From positions 248,001-312,000 of the forward strand of contig NZ_JANAVY020000001.1 in assembly GCF_025195085.2 (NCBI RefSeq): a stretch of DNA of 64,000 bases, given 5' to 3'. Numbering within the stretch: the stretch's first letter is position 1; every line of letters starts with the position of its first letter. This document shows positions 17,857-28,000 of this stretch, one piece after another. A program made the translations under genes and the position numbers. Source of the stretch: Vibrio intestinalis. GTDB taxonomy: Bacteria > Pseudomonadota > Gammaproteobacteria > Enterobacterales > Vibrionaceae. Below the pieces are notes generated by a model. That model was not told where the DNA came from, searched no databases, and saw nothing but the letters and a program-made list of their open reading frames with translations.

Positions 17857-17864
17857 CCACCTTT

Positions 17865-17890
17865 AAAGAGGCAGGCTTTCTGCCTCTTTC
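17865..17890 (+). terminator. Terminator-like hairpin after aapP
   Basis: Perfect 10-bp stem AAAGAGGCAG / CTGCCTCTTT with a 5-base loop, 8 bases past the stop. The T-run is only the last three stem bases, so efficiency may be modest. Confidence 0.75.
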
Positions 17891-18117
17891 ATTGCCCTCT
17901 TCCCTTCGCCGATATACGCAAACCATTGCGTTTATCTGACTTATTTTGCGCTAGCTACTCATTCGCTTAGATATTGTTCAAACAGTGCTAAATCCCGTGA
18001 TCTTTATTCACTTATTACCTAATGACTTTGTTGGTAGCCCAGTAATGTCGGGGCTTTTGCGTTATTATGACAATAAATTAGAGTTATTACTCAACCATTA
18101 CAAAAAAGAGAGATTGC

Positions 18118-19374
18118 ATGAAAAAATTAACGATCCTCGCAAGCACTTTGCTCTCAGCTAGCGCTTTAGCTACTCCAGCTCCAAACTCGTCAGAGGCAGT
18201 GACTCACGCTTATTCTGAATCTACTCAAGGTAGACAAACTTACACCTATGTAAGATGTTGGTATCGCCCAGCTCAGGATAGAAATGATGCGGCGACAACT
18301 TGGGAATGGGCAACCCATTCTGATGGTAGTTACTACACCGTCGATGGCTACTGGTGGTCTTCTGTTTCACACAAAAACATGTTCTACACCGACACGCCAA
18401 ACCATGAGATAAAACAACAGTGTCTGGACACCTTACAAGTTGATCACGAAACGGCGGATATTACCTTCTATGCAGCCGATCGTAATCTATCTTACAACCA
18501 TGAGATTTGGACCAACGACAGCGCCGATGCACCACTCAACGAAATAAACCGAATTGTTGCTTTTGGTGATAGCTTGTCAGATACAGGCAACTTATTTAAT
18601 GGCTCTCAGTGGGTATTCCCTAACCCGAACTCATGGTTCTTAGGTCACTTCTCTAATGGGTTTGTGTGGACAGAATATCTAGCGAAAGAAGCGAATGTGC
18701 CTCTTCACAACTGGGCTGTAGGTGGTGCTGCAGGCACAAACCAATACGTTGCAATCACAGGTATTTACGATCAAGTTTCTTCTTACCTCACGTACATGGA
18801 CATGGCGGAAAACTATCAGCCAAGCAGAACCTTATTCACCCTTGAGTTTGGTCTCAACGACTTCATGAATTACAACCGTGATGTGACCGATGTAAAGACT
18901 GATTTCAGCAGTGCTCTAATTCGCTTAACTGATGCAGGAGCAAAAAATATCATCTTGCTCACGCTTCCCGACGCAACCAAAGCTCCACAATTCAAGTACT
19001 CAACTCAAGAAGAGATTGAAAAAGTGCGCGCTAAAATCGTCGAATTTAATCAGTTCATCAAGCAACAAGCAATGTTCTACCAAATGCAGGGCATTAACTT
19101 GGTAATGTTTGATGCAAACTCGCTGTTTGAGAGCCTGACCTCTAACCCTCAGCAACACGGATTTGAAAACGCTGCTGATGCTTGTTTGAACATCAACCGC
19201 AGCTCATCGCTAGATTATCTATACAGCCATAGCTTTAGCGATGATTGTGCTTATCATGGCGCAGATAAATATGTTTTCTGGGGGGTAACACACCCAACGA
19301 CGGCAGCGCACGAATACATCGCCGAGCAAATCATTGCCAACGATCTCCATCGCTTTAACTTTGTGACCAAATAA
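18118..19374 (+). CDS. tlh: Thermolabile (lecithin-dependent) hemolysin, secreted GDSL phospholipase
   Basis: 418 residues, the size of Vibrio TLH/LDH. A signal peptide ends near ATPAP. An N-terminal domain of about 120 residues precedes a GDSL/SGNH esterase domain: block I IVAFGDSLSDTGN with Ser152, Gly block AVGGAAG, block III FGLNDF, and block V THPTTAAHE with His392. The enzyme cleaves fatty acyl chains from phospholipids and lysophospholipids outside the cell and lyses erythrocytes with lecithin. The usual Asp three residues before the catalytic His is Gly389 here (FWGVTHP). This matches the Ser-His-chloride type reported for the V. vulnificus phospholipase, from memory. It is monocistronic, with a terminator downstream. 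Confidence 0.95.
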   Translation: MKKLTILASTLLSASALATPAPNSSEAVTHAYSESTQGRQTYTYVRCWYRPAQDRNDAATTWEWATHSDGSYYTVDGYWWSSVSHKNMFYTDTPNHEIKQQCLDTLQVDHETADITFYAADRNLSYNHEIWTNDSADAPLNEINRIVAFGDSLSDTGNLFNGSQWVFPNPNSWFLGHFSNGFVWTEYLAKEANVPLHNWAVGGAAGTNQYVAITGIYDQVSSYLTYMDMAENYQPSRTLFTLEFGLNDFMNYNRDVTDVKTDFSSALIRLTDAGAKNIILLTLPDATKAPQFKYSTQEEIEKVRAKIVEFNQFIKQQAMFYQMQGINLVMFDANSLFESLTSNPQQHGFENAADACLNINRSSSLDYLYSHSFSDDCAYHGADKYVFWGVTHPTTAAHEYIAEQIIANDLHRFNFVTK

Positions 19375-19392
19375 GTAGGTGGATGAATGACC

Positions 19393-19426
19393 AACAGCGC
19401 AGGCAATTCGCTTGCGCTGTTTTGTT
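19393..19426 (+). terminator. Terminator after tlh
   Basis: Stem AACAGCGCA / TGCGCTGTT (19393-19401 with 19413-19421) followed by a T-rich tail. Confidence 0.8.
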
Positions 19427-19619
19427 TGGATCGAGGTCTAAACTTGGTGTTCATCTGCTTCCCCTCTACGCCATTACGTCTAACATTCGTTAAATTGTGT
19501 TACATCTTTAGAAACACATAGATTTGCAATTCTATTATTATGTACATGAGGGACTTGATCTTTTGCCTTGTCACCCTCATAAATGTAGCTATAAGCATTA
19601 AATTCTAATGAGGAATACG

Positions 19620-20282
19620 ATGAACAGTCCAATGTTTACCCGCACGTCGCAACAAGAAAGTGCAATCCAAACAAACAAAGTATTGCGTAATACCTACGCG
19701 CTGCTTTCTATGACCCTTCTATGGTCAGCATTAGTGGCAGGTGTATCTATGGCGATGAATCTTCCTCGTCCGAACATCATCATTATGCTGGTTGGCTTTT
19801 ACGGCCTACTTTTCTTAACTGAAAAGAACCGTAACAACTCTATGGGTCTTGTCTTCACCTTCCTATTCACTGGCTTCCTAGGTTACACCACAGGCCCTCT
19901 GATCGGCGCATACGTTAGCGCAGACATGGGCGACCTTGTTGTAACAGCTCTAGGTGGTACTGCGCTGTCTTTCTTAGCAGCATCAGCATACGCATTAACA
20001 ACTAAACGTGACCTATCAATGCTAGGCGGCCTAATGCTGTCTCTGTTTGTTGTTTTGGTTGTCGGCATGGTTGCAAGTATCTTCTTCCAATCGCCAGTTC
20101 TTAGCCTTGCGCTAAGCAGCTTGTTCATTGTTTTCTCAACAATGGCTATTTTGATGACAACACAGGGTATTATCCGTGGTGGTGAGACTAACTACATCTC
20201 AGCAACTATCACTCTGTATGTTTCAATCTACAACCTATTCATCAGCCTACTGAGCATTCTAGGCATTATGAATGACGACTAA
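19620..20282 (+). CDS. yccA: Bax inhibitor-1 family membrane protein YccA
   Basis: 220 residues with about seven transmembrane helices. It is close to E. coli YccA: VLRNTYALLSMTL near the start, GFYGLLFLTEKNRN, FTGFLGYTTGP, ALGGTALSFLAASAYALTTKRD (in pieces) and GGETNYISAT before the last helix. YccA is an inner-membrane protein that interacts with and modulates the FtsH protease. The ATG at 19620 was chosen over the one at 19608 because GAGG sits eight bases before it and the protein then begins like its relatives. Neighbouring tusE, acyP and rlmI reproduce the E. coli yccA-tusE-acyP-rlmI cluster. Confidence 0.92.
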   Translation: MNSPMFTRTSQQESAIQTNKVLRNTYALLSMTLLWSALVAGVSMAMNLPRPNIIIMLVGFYGLLFLTEKNRNNSMGLVFTFLFTGFLGYTTGPLIGAYVSADMGDLVVTALGGTALSFLAASAYALTTKRDLSMLGGLMLSLFVVLVVGMVASIFFQSPVLSLALSSLFIVFSTMAILMTTQGIIRGGETNYISATITLYVSIYNLFISLLSILGIMNDD

Positions 20283-20300
20283 TTAGGTCGAAACTGATTA

Positions 20301-20338
20301 AAAAAAGCCCGATGGTATGTCACCTTCGGGCTTTTTTA
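20301..20338 (+). terminator. Terminator after yccA
   Basis: Stem AAAAGCCCGA / TCGGGCTTTT with a 13-base loop and a T-run, 18 bases past the yccA stop. Confidence 0.9.
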
Positions 20339-20397
20339 TTGTCTGTTGTTAAGCTCTGAGCTACCCTAATCTCGACTTAATAAACCGGATACATGAG

Positions 20398-20727
20398 ATG
20401 TTTGAATATAACGGCAAACAAATTGAAACTGACGCTCAAGGCTATTTGTTAGATCACACCCAATGGGAAGAAGGCATGATTGAGATTCTTGCCCAACAAG
20501 AAGGCATCGAGCTGTCAGATGCGCACTTGGAAGTTGTCCACTTTGTGCGTGATTTCTATCTTGAATTTAACACGTCACCTGCCGTTCGCATGTTGGTCAA
20601 GGCCATGGAAAAGGCTCATGGCCCAGAAAAAGGCAACAGTAAATATCTGTTTAAGCTGTTTAAGCAAGGCCCAGCAAAGCAAGCGACAAAACTGGCAGGT
20701 TTGCCTAAACCCGCTAAGTGCCTATAA
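20398..20727 (+). CDS. tusE: Sulfur-relay protein TusE (DsrC family)
   Basis: 109 residues. It contains the DsrC/TusE signature [23 protein letters not shown] (short pieces WEEGM and GIELSDAH) and ends KPAKCL, with the essential penultimate cysteine that carries the persulfide. TusE accepts sulfur from TusBCD and hands it to MnmA for 2-thiolation of U34 in tRNA Glu, Gln and Lys. The sequence PxxGGxx-Cys tail common in DsrC is shortened, as in E. coli TusE. Cytoplasmic. It is convergent with acyP. Confidence 0.93.
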   Translation: MFEYNGKQIETDAQGYLLDHTQWEEGMIEILAQQEGIELSDAHLEVVHFVRDFYLEFNTSPAVRMLVKAMEKAHGPEKGNSKYLFKLFKQGPAKQATKLAGLPKPAKCL

Positions 20728-20753
20728 ACATCATAGATCTCGGCATCTTATCC

Positions 20754-21026
20754 TTATAAGATGTCGAACCCTTTGTACTCTTTTAGCTCTGCCGCCTCGC
20801 TTTGTAAGCTATCCACACGCGACATACGTGGCCCCTGCTGTAAAAACTTTTCCATCTGCTCTATTTGTTGAGCATTGCCTCTGACGACAACTTCTACATT
20901 TCCATCCCATAGATTCTTAGCATAACCGGTCACACCAAGCTTTAGTCCGTGATAAGCAGTGTTATAGCGAAACCCCACCCCTTGCACGCGCCCCGAGACA
21001 GTAAACTTCTTGCATTGCACTTCCAT
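20754..21026 (-). CDS. acyP: Acylphosphatase
   Basis: 90 residues. The phosphate-binding loop GRVQGVGFR with catalytic Arg and the downstream GYAKN with catalytic Asn are both intact, so it should hydrolyse carboxyl-phosphate bonds in small acyl phosphates. The start is the ATG at 21026, with GGAAG six bases upstream; a TTG directly before it gives one more residue and is less likely. Small cytoplasmic enzyme, divergent from rlmI. Confidence 0.93.
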   Translation of the reverse strand: MEVQCKKFTVSGRVQGVGFRYNTAYHGLKLGVTGYAKNLWDGNVEVVVRGNAQQIEQMEKFLQQGPRMSRVDSLQSEAAELKEYKGFDIL

Positions 21027-21191
21027 CAATAGCTTCCTTTCGCCGTTATCTATTACTTTGATGTTAGCAAGTTTTGCTACTTTCTAAGGTGATCCCTTAC
21101 CAGATATGGCGTATCGAGCTATATCATTTGCTTTTCCCTGTCAGTTGCTCGAAAATAGCCAACCTTTCAAAACAATCAATTGAGTAAACCA

Positions 21192-22385
21192 ATGACCGCA
21201 GCAATTCATTTAGTCAAAGGCCGTGATAAATCCCTTCTTCGAAAGCACCCTTGGGTATTCTCCCGTGGGATCAGCAAAGTAGACGGTGACCCTCAGCTTG
21301 GTGAAACGGTCGATGTGTTTGCTCACGATGGCAAATGGCTGGCAAAAGCGGCGTATTCACCGCATTCGCAGATCCGTGCCCGTGTTTGGAGCTTTGAGAA
21401 GCAAAACATTGATAAAGCGTTCTTTGTAAAACGTGTTCAAGATGCGCAATTGCTACGTGAAGATGTGATCAAACGTGACGGCCTAACTGGCTACCGTTTA
21501 ATCGCGGCTGAATCTGATGGTCTGCCAGGTATCACCATCGATAAGTATCAAGACTTCTTGGTATGCCAACTGTTAAGTGCAGGTGCGGAATTCCAAAAAT
21601 CAGTATTAGTCGAAGCACTGATTGAAGTATTCCCTGAGTGCAGCATTTACGAACGTTCTGATGTTGCGGTACGTAAGAAAGAAGGCCTTCAAGAGTCAAC
21701 AGGTGTTTTGCACGGTGAAGAGCCACCAAAATCAGTAGTTATTGAAGAGAACGGCATTAAAATCAGTGTCGATATCGTCGGCGGCCATAAAACCGGCTTT
21801 TACCTAGACCAACGCGATAGTCGTCAGCAATCAATGAAGTACGTGAAAGACAAAGAAGTATTAAACTGCTTCTCTTACACAGGCGGATTTGGCCTCTACG
21901 CACTGAACGGCGGCGCAAAGCGTGTTATCAACGCTGATGTTTCTCAGCCAGCACTCGATACAGCGAAACACAACGCGGAGCTTAACGAGTTCGACATTTC
22001 GAAAAAGCGTGCTGTGTTTCTGAATGCGGATGTGTTCAAGCTATTGCGTGAATATCGTGACCAAGGCACTAAGTTTGACGTCGTCATTATGGATCCGCCA
22101 AAATTCGCAGATAGCAAAGCACAATTAAATGGTGCATGCCGCGGATACAAAGATATCAATATGTTAGCGATGCAGATTCTTAATCCGGGCGGTACATTGT
22201 TGACCTACTCTTGCTCGGGTTTAATGGACCAGACACTTTTCCAAAAAATCATTGCGGATGCAGCTGTCGATGCTAATCGCCAAGTGAAATTTGTGGAGCG
22301 CTTTGAACAAGCGGCTGACCACCCAACTGATACCGCTTACCCAGAAGGTTTCTACCTCAAGGGCTTCGCGTGTAAAGTTCTATAA
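21192..22385 (+). CDS. rlmI: 23S rRNA m5C1962 methyltransferase RlmI
   Basis: 397 residues from the ATG at 21192; a TTG four codons upstream is possible. N-terminal PUA domain ([16 protein letters not shown]), EEHRL-like central part ([14 protein letters not shown]), and a Rossmann methyltransferase domain with [16 protein letters not shown] and catalytic DPPKFA. It closely parallels E. coli RlmI (YccW), which methylates C1962 of 23S rRNA. No strong ribosome site is visible before either start. It completes the yccA-tusE-acyP-rlmI synteny block. Confidence 0.93.
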   Translation: MTAAIHLVKGRDKSLLRKHPWVFSRGISKVDGDPQLGETVDVFAHDGKWLAKAAYSPHSQIRARVWSFEKQNIDKAFFVKRVQDAQLLREDVIKRDGLTGYRLIAAESDGLPGITIDKYQDFLVCQLLSAGAEFQKSVLVEALIEVFPECSIYERSDVAVRKKEGLQESTGVLHGEEPPKSVVIEENGIKISVDIVGGHKTGFYLDQRDSRQQSMKYVKDKEVLNCFSYTGGFGLYALNGGAKRVINADVSQPALDTAKHNAELNEFDISKKRAVFLNADVFKLLREYRDQGTKFDVVIMDPPKFADSKAQLNGACRGYKDINMLAMQILNPGGTLLTYSCSGLMDQTLFQKIIADAAVDANRQVKFVERFEQAADHPTDTAYPEGFYLKGFACKVL

Positions 22386-22400
22386 TATATAGATAAAGTA

Positions 22401-22423
22401 AAAGGGCCCAATGGGCCCTTTCT
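22401..22423. terminator. Bidirectional terminator between rlmI and secreted adhesin gene
   Basis: Stem AAAGGGCCC / GGGCCCTTT with AT in the loop; A-run on one side and TTTCTT on the other. It lies between convergent genes. Confidence 0.85.
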
Positions 22424-22453
22424 TATATGTGCGCTTAATTTGTCTTTAGTTCT

Positions 22454-24637
22454 TTAATAGTTATTAGGCAAATTGACAAATAAATCGTCCACCAGCGGTG
22501 CGATTACATCTCCTGATTGTGGGCCATCTGCTAAGCCATCTAATTGCGAAGCCACTCCCTCTAAAGTAATGCTTAATTGACTACCTTCACCACTTTCTAC
22601 CGTAAGAGAAAGGTCGCTTTCTGATGTTTTCTCAAGGGTAATATTAGAAAGCAAGTCTTGTAGCGAATCATCACTTGCCAATAGATCTGACAGATCTAGT
22701 TTGTCTTCTCCGAGCGTAAAGTCAGTCACGATATCATTGTCTGAACGAGCTGTGTCGCCTTGGTCGACCCACTTAAAGATATCAGCATCTTCACCACCAG
22801 TGAGAATGTCGTTACCTAACCCGCCAATCAAAATATCTTCGCCCGAACCGCCATGCAACGTATCGTTGCCACTGCCACCACGCAGGCCATCTACGTCTTC
22901 ACCACCATAAAGCGTATCGTCACCCGAACCGCCAAAGATAGCATCAGAACCGCCTTTACCGAGTACAACATCATCACCCGCGCCTGCGTGTGCAATATCA
23001 ATATAAGCATTACTTACCGAAGAGGTGTCTAGTGCGCCATCTTCCCCACCCCATGCTGGGTGAAGCAAGTGGCTCTCGTCAGAACCATTCATGAAATCAG
23101 CGATCTTGTTGGCAGATTGAGCTAAGTTCGCTTCTGAATGGGCGTTCTCATCTAATCGCGCATGACTTTCACCAAGATCGATATAATCGTTTCCAGCGCC
23201 TGTGAACACATCATCACCGGCATCGCCAACATCAACCGCAATTCCGGCCTGTTCATAATCATCCAGCTGGTATATCTGGCTTTGACCAATCTCTGCGGCA
23301 GAGGCAGACCAAAGGTATTTCTCATGACCAGTCATGTAGTGCACCGTGTCAACTCGGTCACCATCGGATACAACATCAAAATCAACGCTGTCACCTACAT
23401 CAAGAATGTCCCCAACGGCATCCACTTCTCCGATAGTGATGCGCACACTTTCAGTGCTTTCAAACTCTTTATCATCAAGTGTTGGCAGCAATACCGAGAA
23501 ACTAGTTACGCCAGCAGGAATAACCAGTTGGCCCGAACCATTCAGTGCAACGCCATGAGTAAAATTCAGGCCTTTTAAATTGACATCATCGCTGGTCGCG
23601 CCGTTTTCTAATGACAATTGGAAATCAAATACCGTTTCTTGAGGAGCACGTTTATCAAGTTCAACTTGATAAACTAAAGTGTCGCCTTCATTTACTTCAG
23701 TCTCTTTCAGCTCAACGTTGGCAACGAGTGCCGCTTCAGGCAACGGGTTTACAATAACGCTGACTTGAGCTTCATCCACACCGCCTTGACCATCAGAGAC
23801 TTGATAAGTAAATTGAGTTTTACCAACAAAGCTATCATCTAAATCAAACTCAACCACATCACCGACAATACGTGCAACTCCATGTTGCTCGCCATTGACA
23901 TAAGTAATGGTCAGTTGATCGCCATCGAAATCTTCATCGTTTGCTAGAAGCTCAGCTAACGGAATAGTAAGCACGTCACCTTGATTAACAGCATAAGAGC
24001 CATCAGACGATACTTCGATGCCATTTAGGAAGTAGTCAGATGAATCGCCTGACTGATCCCCTTGCGCACCATTACTGTACTCCACCGCAGAAAAAACGAT
24101 TTCATCAAACGCCTTGCCATCGGTATCTATCTCAAAAGGTGTCTGAGCCGTTCGGTAAATGCCATTAAACTGGCCACTTGCAACTTCAACACCATTTAAA
24201 TATGCAATCCATAAACCCGCTTCGTGGTTATCCTCACCATTACCCTCATTGGCGAACAGACGGCTCACAGTAAACTTGCCACTGGTTGCGCTTTGCGGAA
24301 GTTTGATACTCAATTGCTCAGATGCATTCGCATCACGGTCATATTGAATTTGAGCTTCAGGCCCATTGTGCTCAGCACCGGCGGAAACCCCAACGACTCC
24401 GCGACTATCAATATCAACTTCCGCATCTTCACCCTGATACCTTGCGGTAAGAATGACATCGTCCCAACCCGAATTCGTGTGAACACCATCCGCGGTTGCA
24501 TCTCCTTGAGTCAGGGTAAAAGCATTAGGATCGTTGCGAGCGATCGGCGGACTGTTTTGCGAATTGACAGATGTGTGGGTTGTAGAGTGGCTTGTTTGAT
24601 TGCTTGAAGCACTAGATGCCTTTGCTTGGCTATTCAC
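22454..24637 (-). CDS. Type I secreted RTX-like surface/adhesin protein (727 residues)
   Basis: No signal peptide. Order: Ser/Thr/Asn-rich N-terminus (1-30); an unnamed module of about 165 residues (QGDATADG through [19 protein letters not shown], to [15 protein letters not shown]); a cadherin-like repeat ([32 protein letters not shown]); a Calx-beta-like repeat ([22 protein letters not shown]); then Ca-binding nonapeptides ([33 protein letters not shown]) and a C-terminal type I secretion target region ([23 protein letters not shown], ending LFVNLPNNY). It should be exported by an ABC-adaptor-TolC machine. GTG start with AAGGA upstream. It lacks the retention region of its upstream paralogue, so may be released. 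Its ligand is unknown. Confidence 0.85.
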   Translation of the reverse strand: MNSQAKASSASSNQTSHSTTHTSVNSQNSPPIARNDPNAFTLTQGDATADGVHTNSGWDDVILTARYQGEDAEVDIDSRGVVGVSAGAEHNGPEAQIQYDRDANASEQLSIKLPQSATSGKFTVSRLFANEGNGEDNHEAGLWIAYLNGVEVASGQFNGIYRTAQTPFEIDTDGKAFDEIVFSAVEYSNGAQGDQSGDSSDYFLNGIEVSSDGSYAVNQGDVLTIPLAELLANDEDFDGDQLTITYVNGEQHGVARIVGDVVEFDLDDSFVGKTQFTYQVSDGQGGVDEAQVSVIVNPLPEAALVANVELKETEVNEGDTLVYQVELDKRAPQETVFDFQLSLENGATSDDVNLKGLNFTHGVALNGSGQLVIPAGVTSFSVLLPTLDDKEFESTESVRITIGEVDAVGDILDVGDSVDFDVVSDGDRVDTVHYMTGHEKYLWSASAAEIGQSQIYQLDDYEQAGIAVDVGDAGDDVFTGAGNDYIDLGESHARLDENAHSEANLAQSANKIADFMNGSDESHLLHPAWGGEDGALDTSSVSNAYIDIAHAGAGDDVVLGKGGSDAIFGGSGDDTLYGGEDVDGLRGGSGNDTLHGGSGEDILIGGLGNDILTGGEDADIFKWVDQGDTARSDNDIVTDFTLGEDKLDLSDLLASDDSLQDLLSNITLEKTSESDLSLTVESGEGSQLSITLEGVASQLDGLADGPQSGDVIAPLVDDLFVNLPNNY

Positions 24638-25079
24638 TTAGATATCCTTATTACTTTCTCTGAATATTTTTGTCTGCTCATATTCGCGCGAGCCAAAGCA
24701 AAACCTTAAGCTATTGAGAACGTCGAATTGCAAACGTGGTTACTCAAGGCGTAAGAAATCCATCTACACAGAGTTTTTAATGTAAACCCCTGCCATTCCT
24801 ACTACTTTTTTATTATCGTCCTTAAGTATTGTTCGCTATTATCGAGCAGATAAGCTTCTCATATATAAGACTATTTCTTTAAATTTATAAACTCACCACT
24901 AACAAGCTCATAATTTCTAATGCTTATTTAGGCCTGCGTTCAAGCCAGCACCCCATTAGCAAGTACCGTTGGCGAGATCCATTACTGAACATCTATTGGA
25001 ATGAACACGATTTCAATGGTCACAAAACGACAAAAGGGCCTTTCGGCCCTTTAATCACAATCAATAATCTAGACGATAT
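24638..25079. other. Intergenic region between the two adhesin genes
   Basis: 442 bases, AT-rich. It holds the terminator of the upstream adhesin gene (25032-25053) and, further on, the promoter region of the 727-residue gene. I see no open frame of note, no repeat and no recognisable operator. The presence of a terminator argues that the two adhesin genes are separately transcribed. Confidence 0.5.
25032..25053 (-). terminator. Terminator after the 1238-residue adhesin gene
   Basis: On the minus strand: stem AAAGGGCC, loop GAAA, GGCCCTTT, then TTG. It lies 27 bases past the stop codon. Confidence 0.85.
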
Positions 25080-28000
25080 CTAATCTGGCAAGTTAACAAA
25101 CAAATCTTCAACCAAACCTTTCAAGGTATCACCGGTAACCTGACCAGTCGCGATACCATCAAACTGATTGTTGTGATTGTCCAACACAATTTCTAAATCA
25201 TGTTGCGCGCCATCATTTAAGGTAATCACTAAGTCGCTACCTGCTTGTTTCTCAATCTCAATGTTCGCAAGCAAGTCATCCATTGACGCATCAGCGGCAA
25301 TCAAATCACTGACATCTAGCTTATCGCTACCCAGCTCAAAATCGGTGACTTGATCTTGCTCATCCGCTGGCAGGTCAACATCAAGCCACTTGAAAATGTC
25401 CTGGTCATCACCGCCGCTTAAGATGTCATTGCCTAAGTTTGCAACAATAATATCTGAGCCATCGCCACCTTGAATTACATTGTCGTTCTCATCACCGATG
25501 ATCAAATCTGCGTTGTCAGTACCAACATACCCAACGACTGAGTCGTTAATTTCATCACTAAGGTAGGCACTGGCGGCTACACCGCCCACTTCGAGGGTAT
25601 AACCTTGATGTGACTCGTCAACATTGTCCTCTAACGTAGGAATATAAACATCAAACTCCTTCACTCCAGCAGGCACTATCACGTTACCAGCACCATCAAG
25701 GGTCACACCATTGGTAAAGCGCAGGTCATCTCCCACTTGATTTTGCACCAAAGGATCATTGGCGCTAAATTCAAAATCTAGCACGGTGTCATTTAAAGTC
25801 ACTTTGTCTAAATGAACGCGGAAAATGAAATCTTCCCCTTCTTCGACCACTACCGGAAGCGCCTCAATGAGCGTCGCCGTTGCATCTTCAGGAGTAGGTT
25901 GCACAGTCACTGGAATGGTCGCTGGAGTAGATGCACCATGTTCATCAATGACATCAAAATCAAGTTGAACGGCCCCTTGGTAACCTTGTTTAGGGGTAAA
26001 AACCAGATGGTCATCAATCAATTCCAAAGAGCCACTATTTGGGTCAATATTGAGATTGCCGATATGAATCGCATCACCATCGACGTCATGGGCATTGGCC
26101 AACAGCGTACTTACAGGTATGCGTAAACTGGAAGAATCTGCAACGATGTAGTTACCTGAACTCGACGCTTCAAGCCCACCAATATAGTAATCTGAAGAAT
26201 CTAGTTCTTGATCGCCCTGTAGACCGTTGCTGTACTCGGTCGCGGAAAATACGATTTCATCGAAAGCATAGCCACCGGTGTCAATGTCAACTTCCATTCG
26301 ATTGCCTCGTCCAGCGTTTTCGCCATCAAACGAGCCGCTGGCCACCGCGACTCCATCTAAATAAGCGACCCATGCACCAGCTTCATGGTTGTTGTCCCCC
26401 TCACCTTCGCCTGCAAATAGGTGAGAAACAATAAAGCTGCCCGATGTTGCCGGTGATTTAAGTTTAACGCTGAGTTTTTCAGAAACGCCACTTTCTCTAT
26501 CATATTGGATTTGGGATGTTGGACCAGCCCAGTCGGCACCATCACGAACGCCAACTTCACCATTAGTATTAGAGACGCCACTATGAACCGCATCCCCATT
26601 AGTCTGCGACTTATCGCCAAACGAGGCACTTAATTCAACCTCATTCCACTGTTGATTGTCGCTACCGTCGAGCGTCATGTCGCCTTGGGAAACTTGGTAT
26701 TGGCTGATTTCATTATCAACACTAGGAGGATTGTTGTTAACGATAGTGCCAGTCGCACTTTCACCATTATCAATATCTCCCACTTCCCCTACAACTAATT
26801 CAATTTGGTCGTTATTCTCTGTACCAGAGTCGTCCACAGTAGTCGGTAGATGAACATCAAATTCCTTAACACCGGCTGGCACAACCAGATGACCATCCGC
26901 ATTAATGGTGACACCATTGGTAAAACTTAATTGATCGACAGAAATGTCACTGAATGAAGCATCATCTAGCGGGTTAATCGAAAACTCATAGATGGTTTCC
27001 GTTAAAGCTACTTTATCAAGTGACACGGTATAAACTAAGCTTTCCCCCTCATCGACAATATCATCGCGCAGTGAGACATCATCGACCTTAGCAGGCTCTG
27101 GAGTTGGGTTTACAATGACAGCAATTTTCGCCTCATCGTAGCCGCCATAACCATCGGTAATCTGATATTCAAGTTCCGTTCTTCCCGAAAAACCTGGGCT
27201 TGGTTCAAAGACAACTTCATCCCCTTCAATTCGCGCTTGCCCAACTGAGCCGTCGGCATTGACGTAAGTAATGGTCAATGTATCCAGGTCGATGTCACTA
27301 TCATTGCCTAGGATTTCGCTAATGGGAATGCGTAACTCTTGCCCTTGATTGGTCGCGTAAGCACCATCAGATGAGACATCCATACCTTCAATGAAGTAAT
27401 CCGATGAATCATATTCATCATCACCTTGAATGCCTTCGCTGTATTCAGTGGCAGAGAATTCTATTGAGTCGAACGCAATATCTGTGACGCCGTCACCATC
27501 TAAATCACCTATAACAATGTGCTGCTTGCTGCTATCAGTACCTTCAAAAGAACCACTCGCAACTGGCACGCCATCAAGATAAGCAATCCAGCTGCCCGAC
27601 TCATGATTGTCATCGCCTTTACCTTCATCGGAATACAAGTTACTAATAGCAAAAGTTGCACTGGTGACAGGCTCATCGAATGAAATAGTAAGAATTTCAG
27701 ATTGACCGGTTGCTCGATCGTATTGAATTTGATCGGAAGGTCCTTGATAAGGCGCGCCATCTTGTACGCCCAATTTATCGGTTTTGTTATGGTGAACTGT
27801 CGAGCTTTCTCCGCCAAACGAAGCGCTGAGAGTAAAACCGATTTCGTTCGGGTTACTTGGGTCAGACACCCACTCTATCGCTTCTCCCTTACCATCATCC
27901 GACATATCACCACGAATTACGCGAAAACCTTTGGGATCATCGACAGCGACGGGAGGATTATTGTCAATGATTTCGACCGTTTGATTGGCATTGGAATTAT

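Noticed and set aside
23162-23578. Plus-strand open frame inside the 727-residue adhesin gene
   Set aside because: Antisense shadow of a repetitive acidic coding sequence; no ribosome site or domain.
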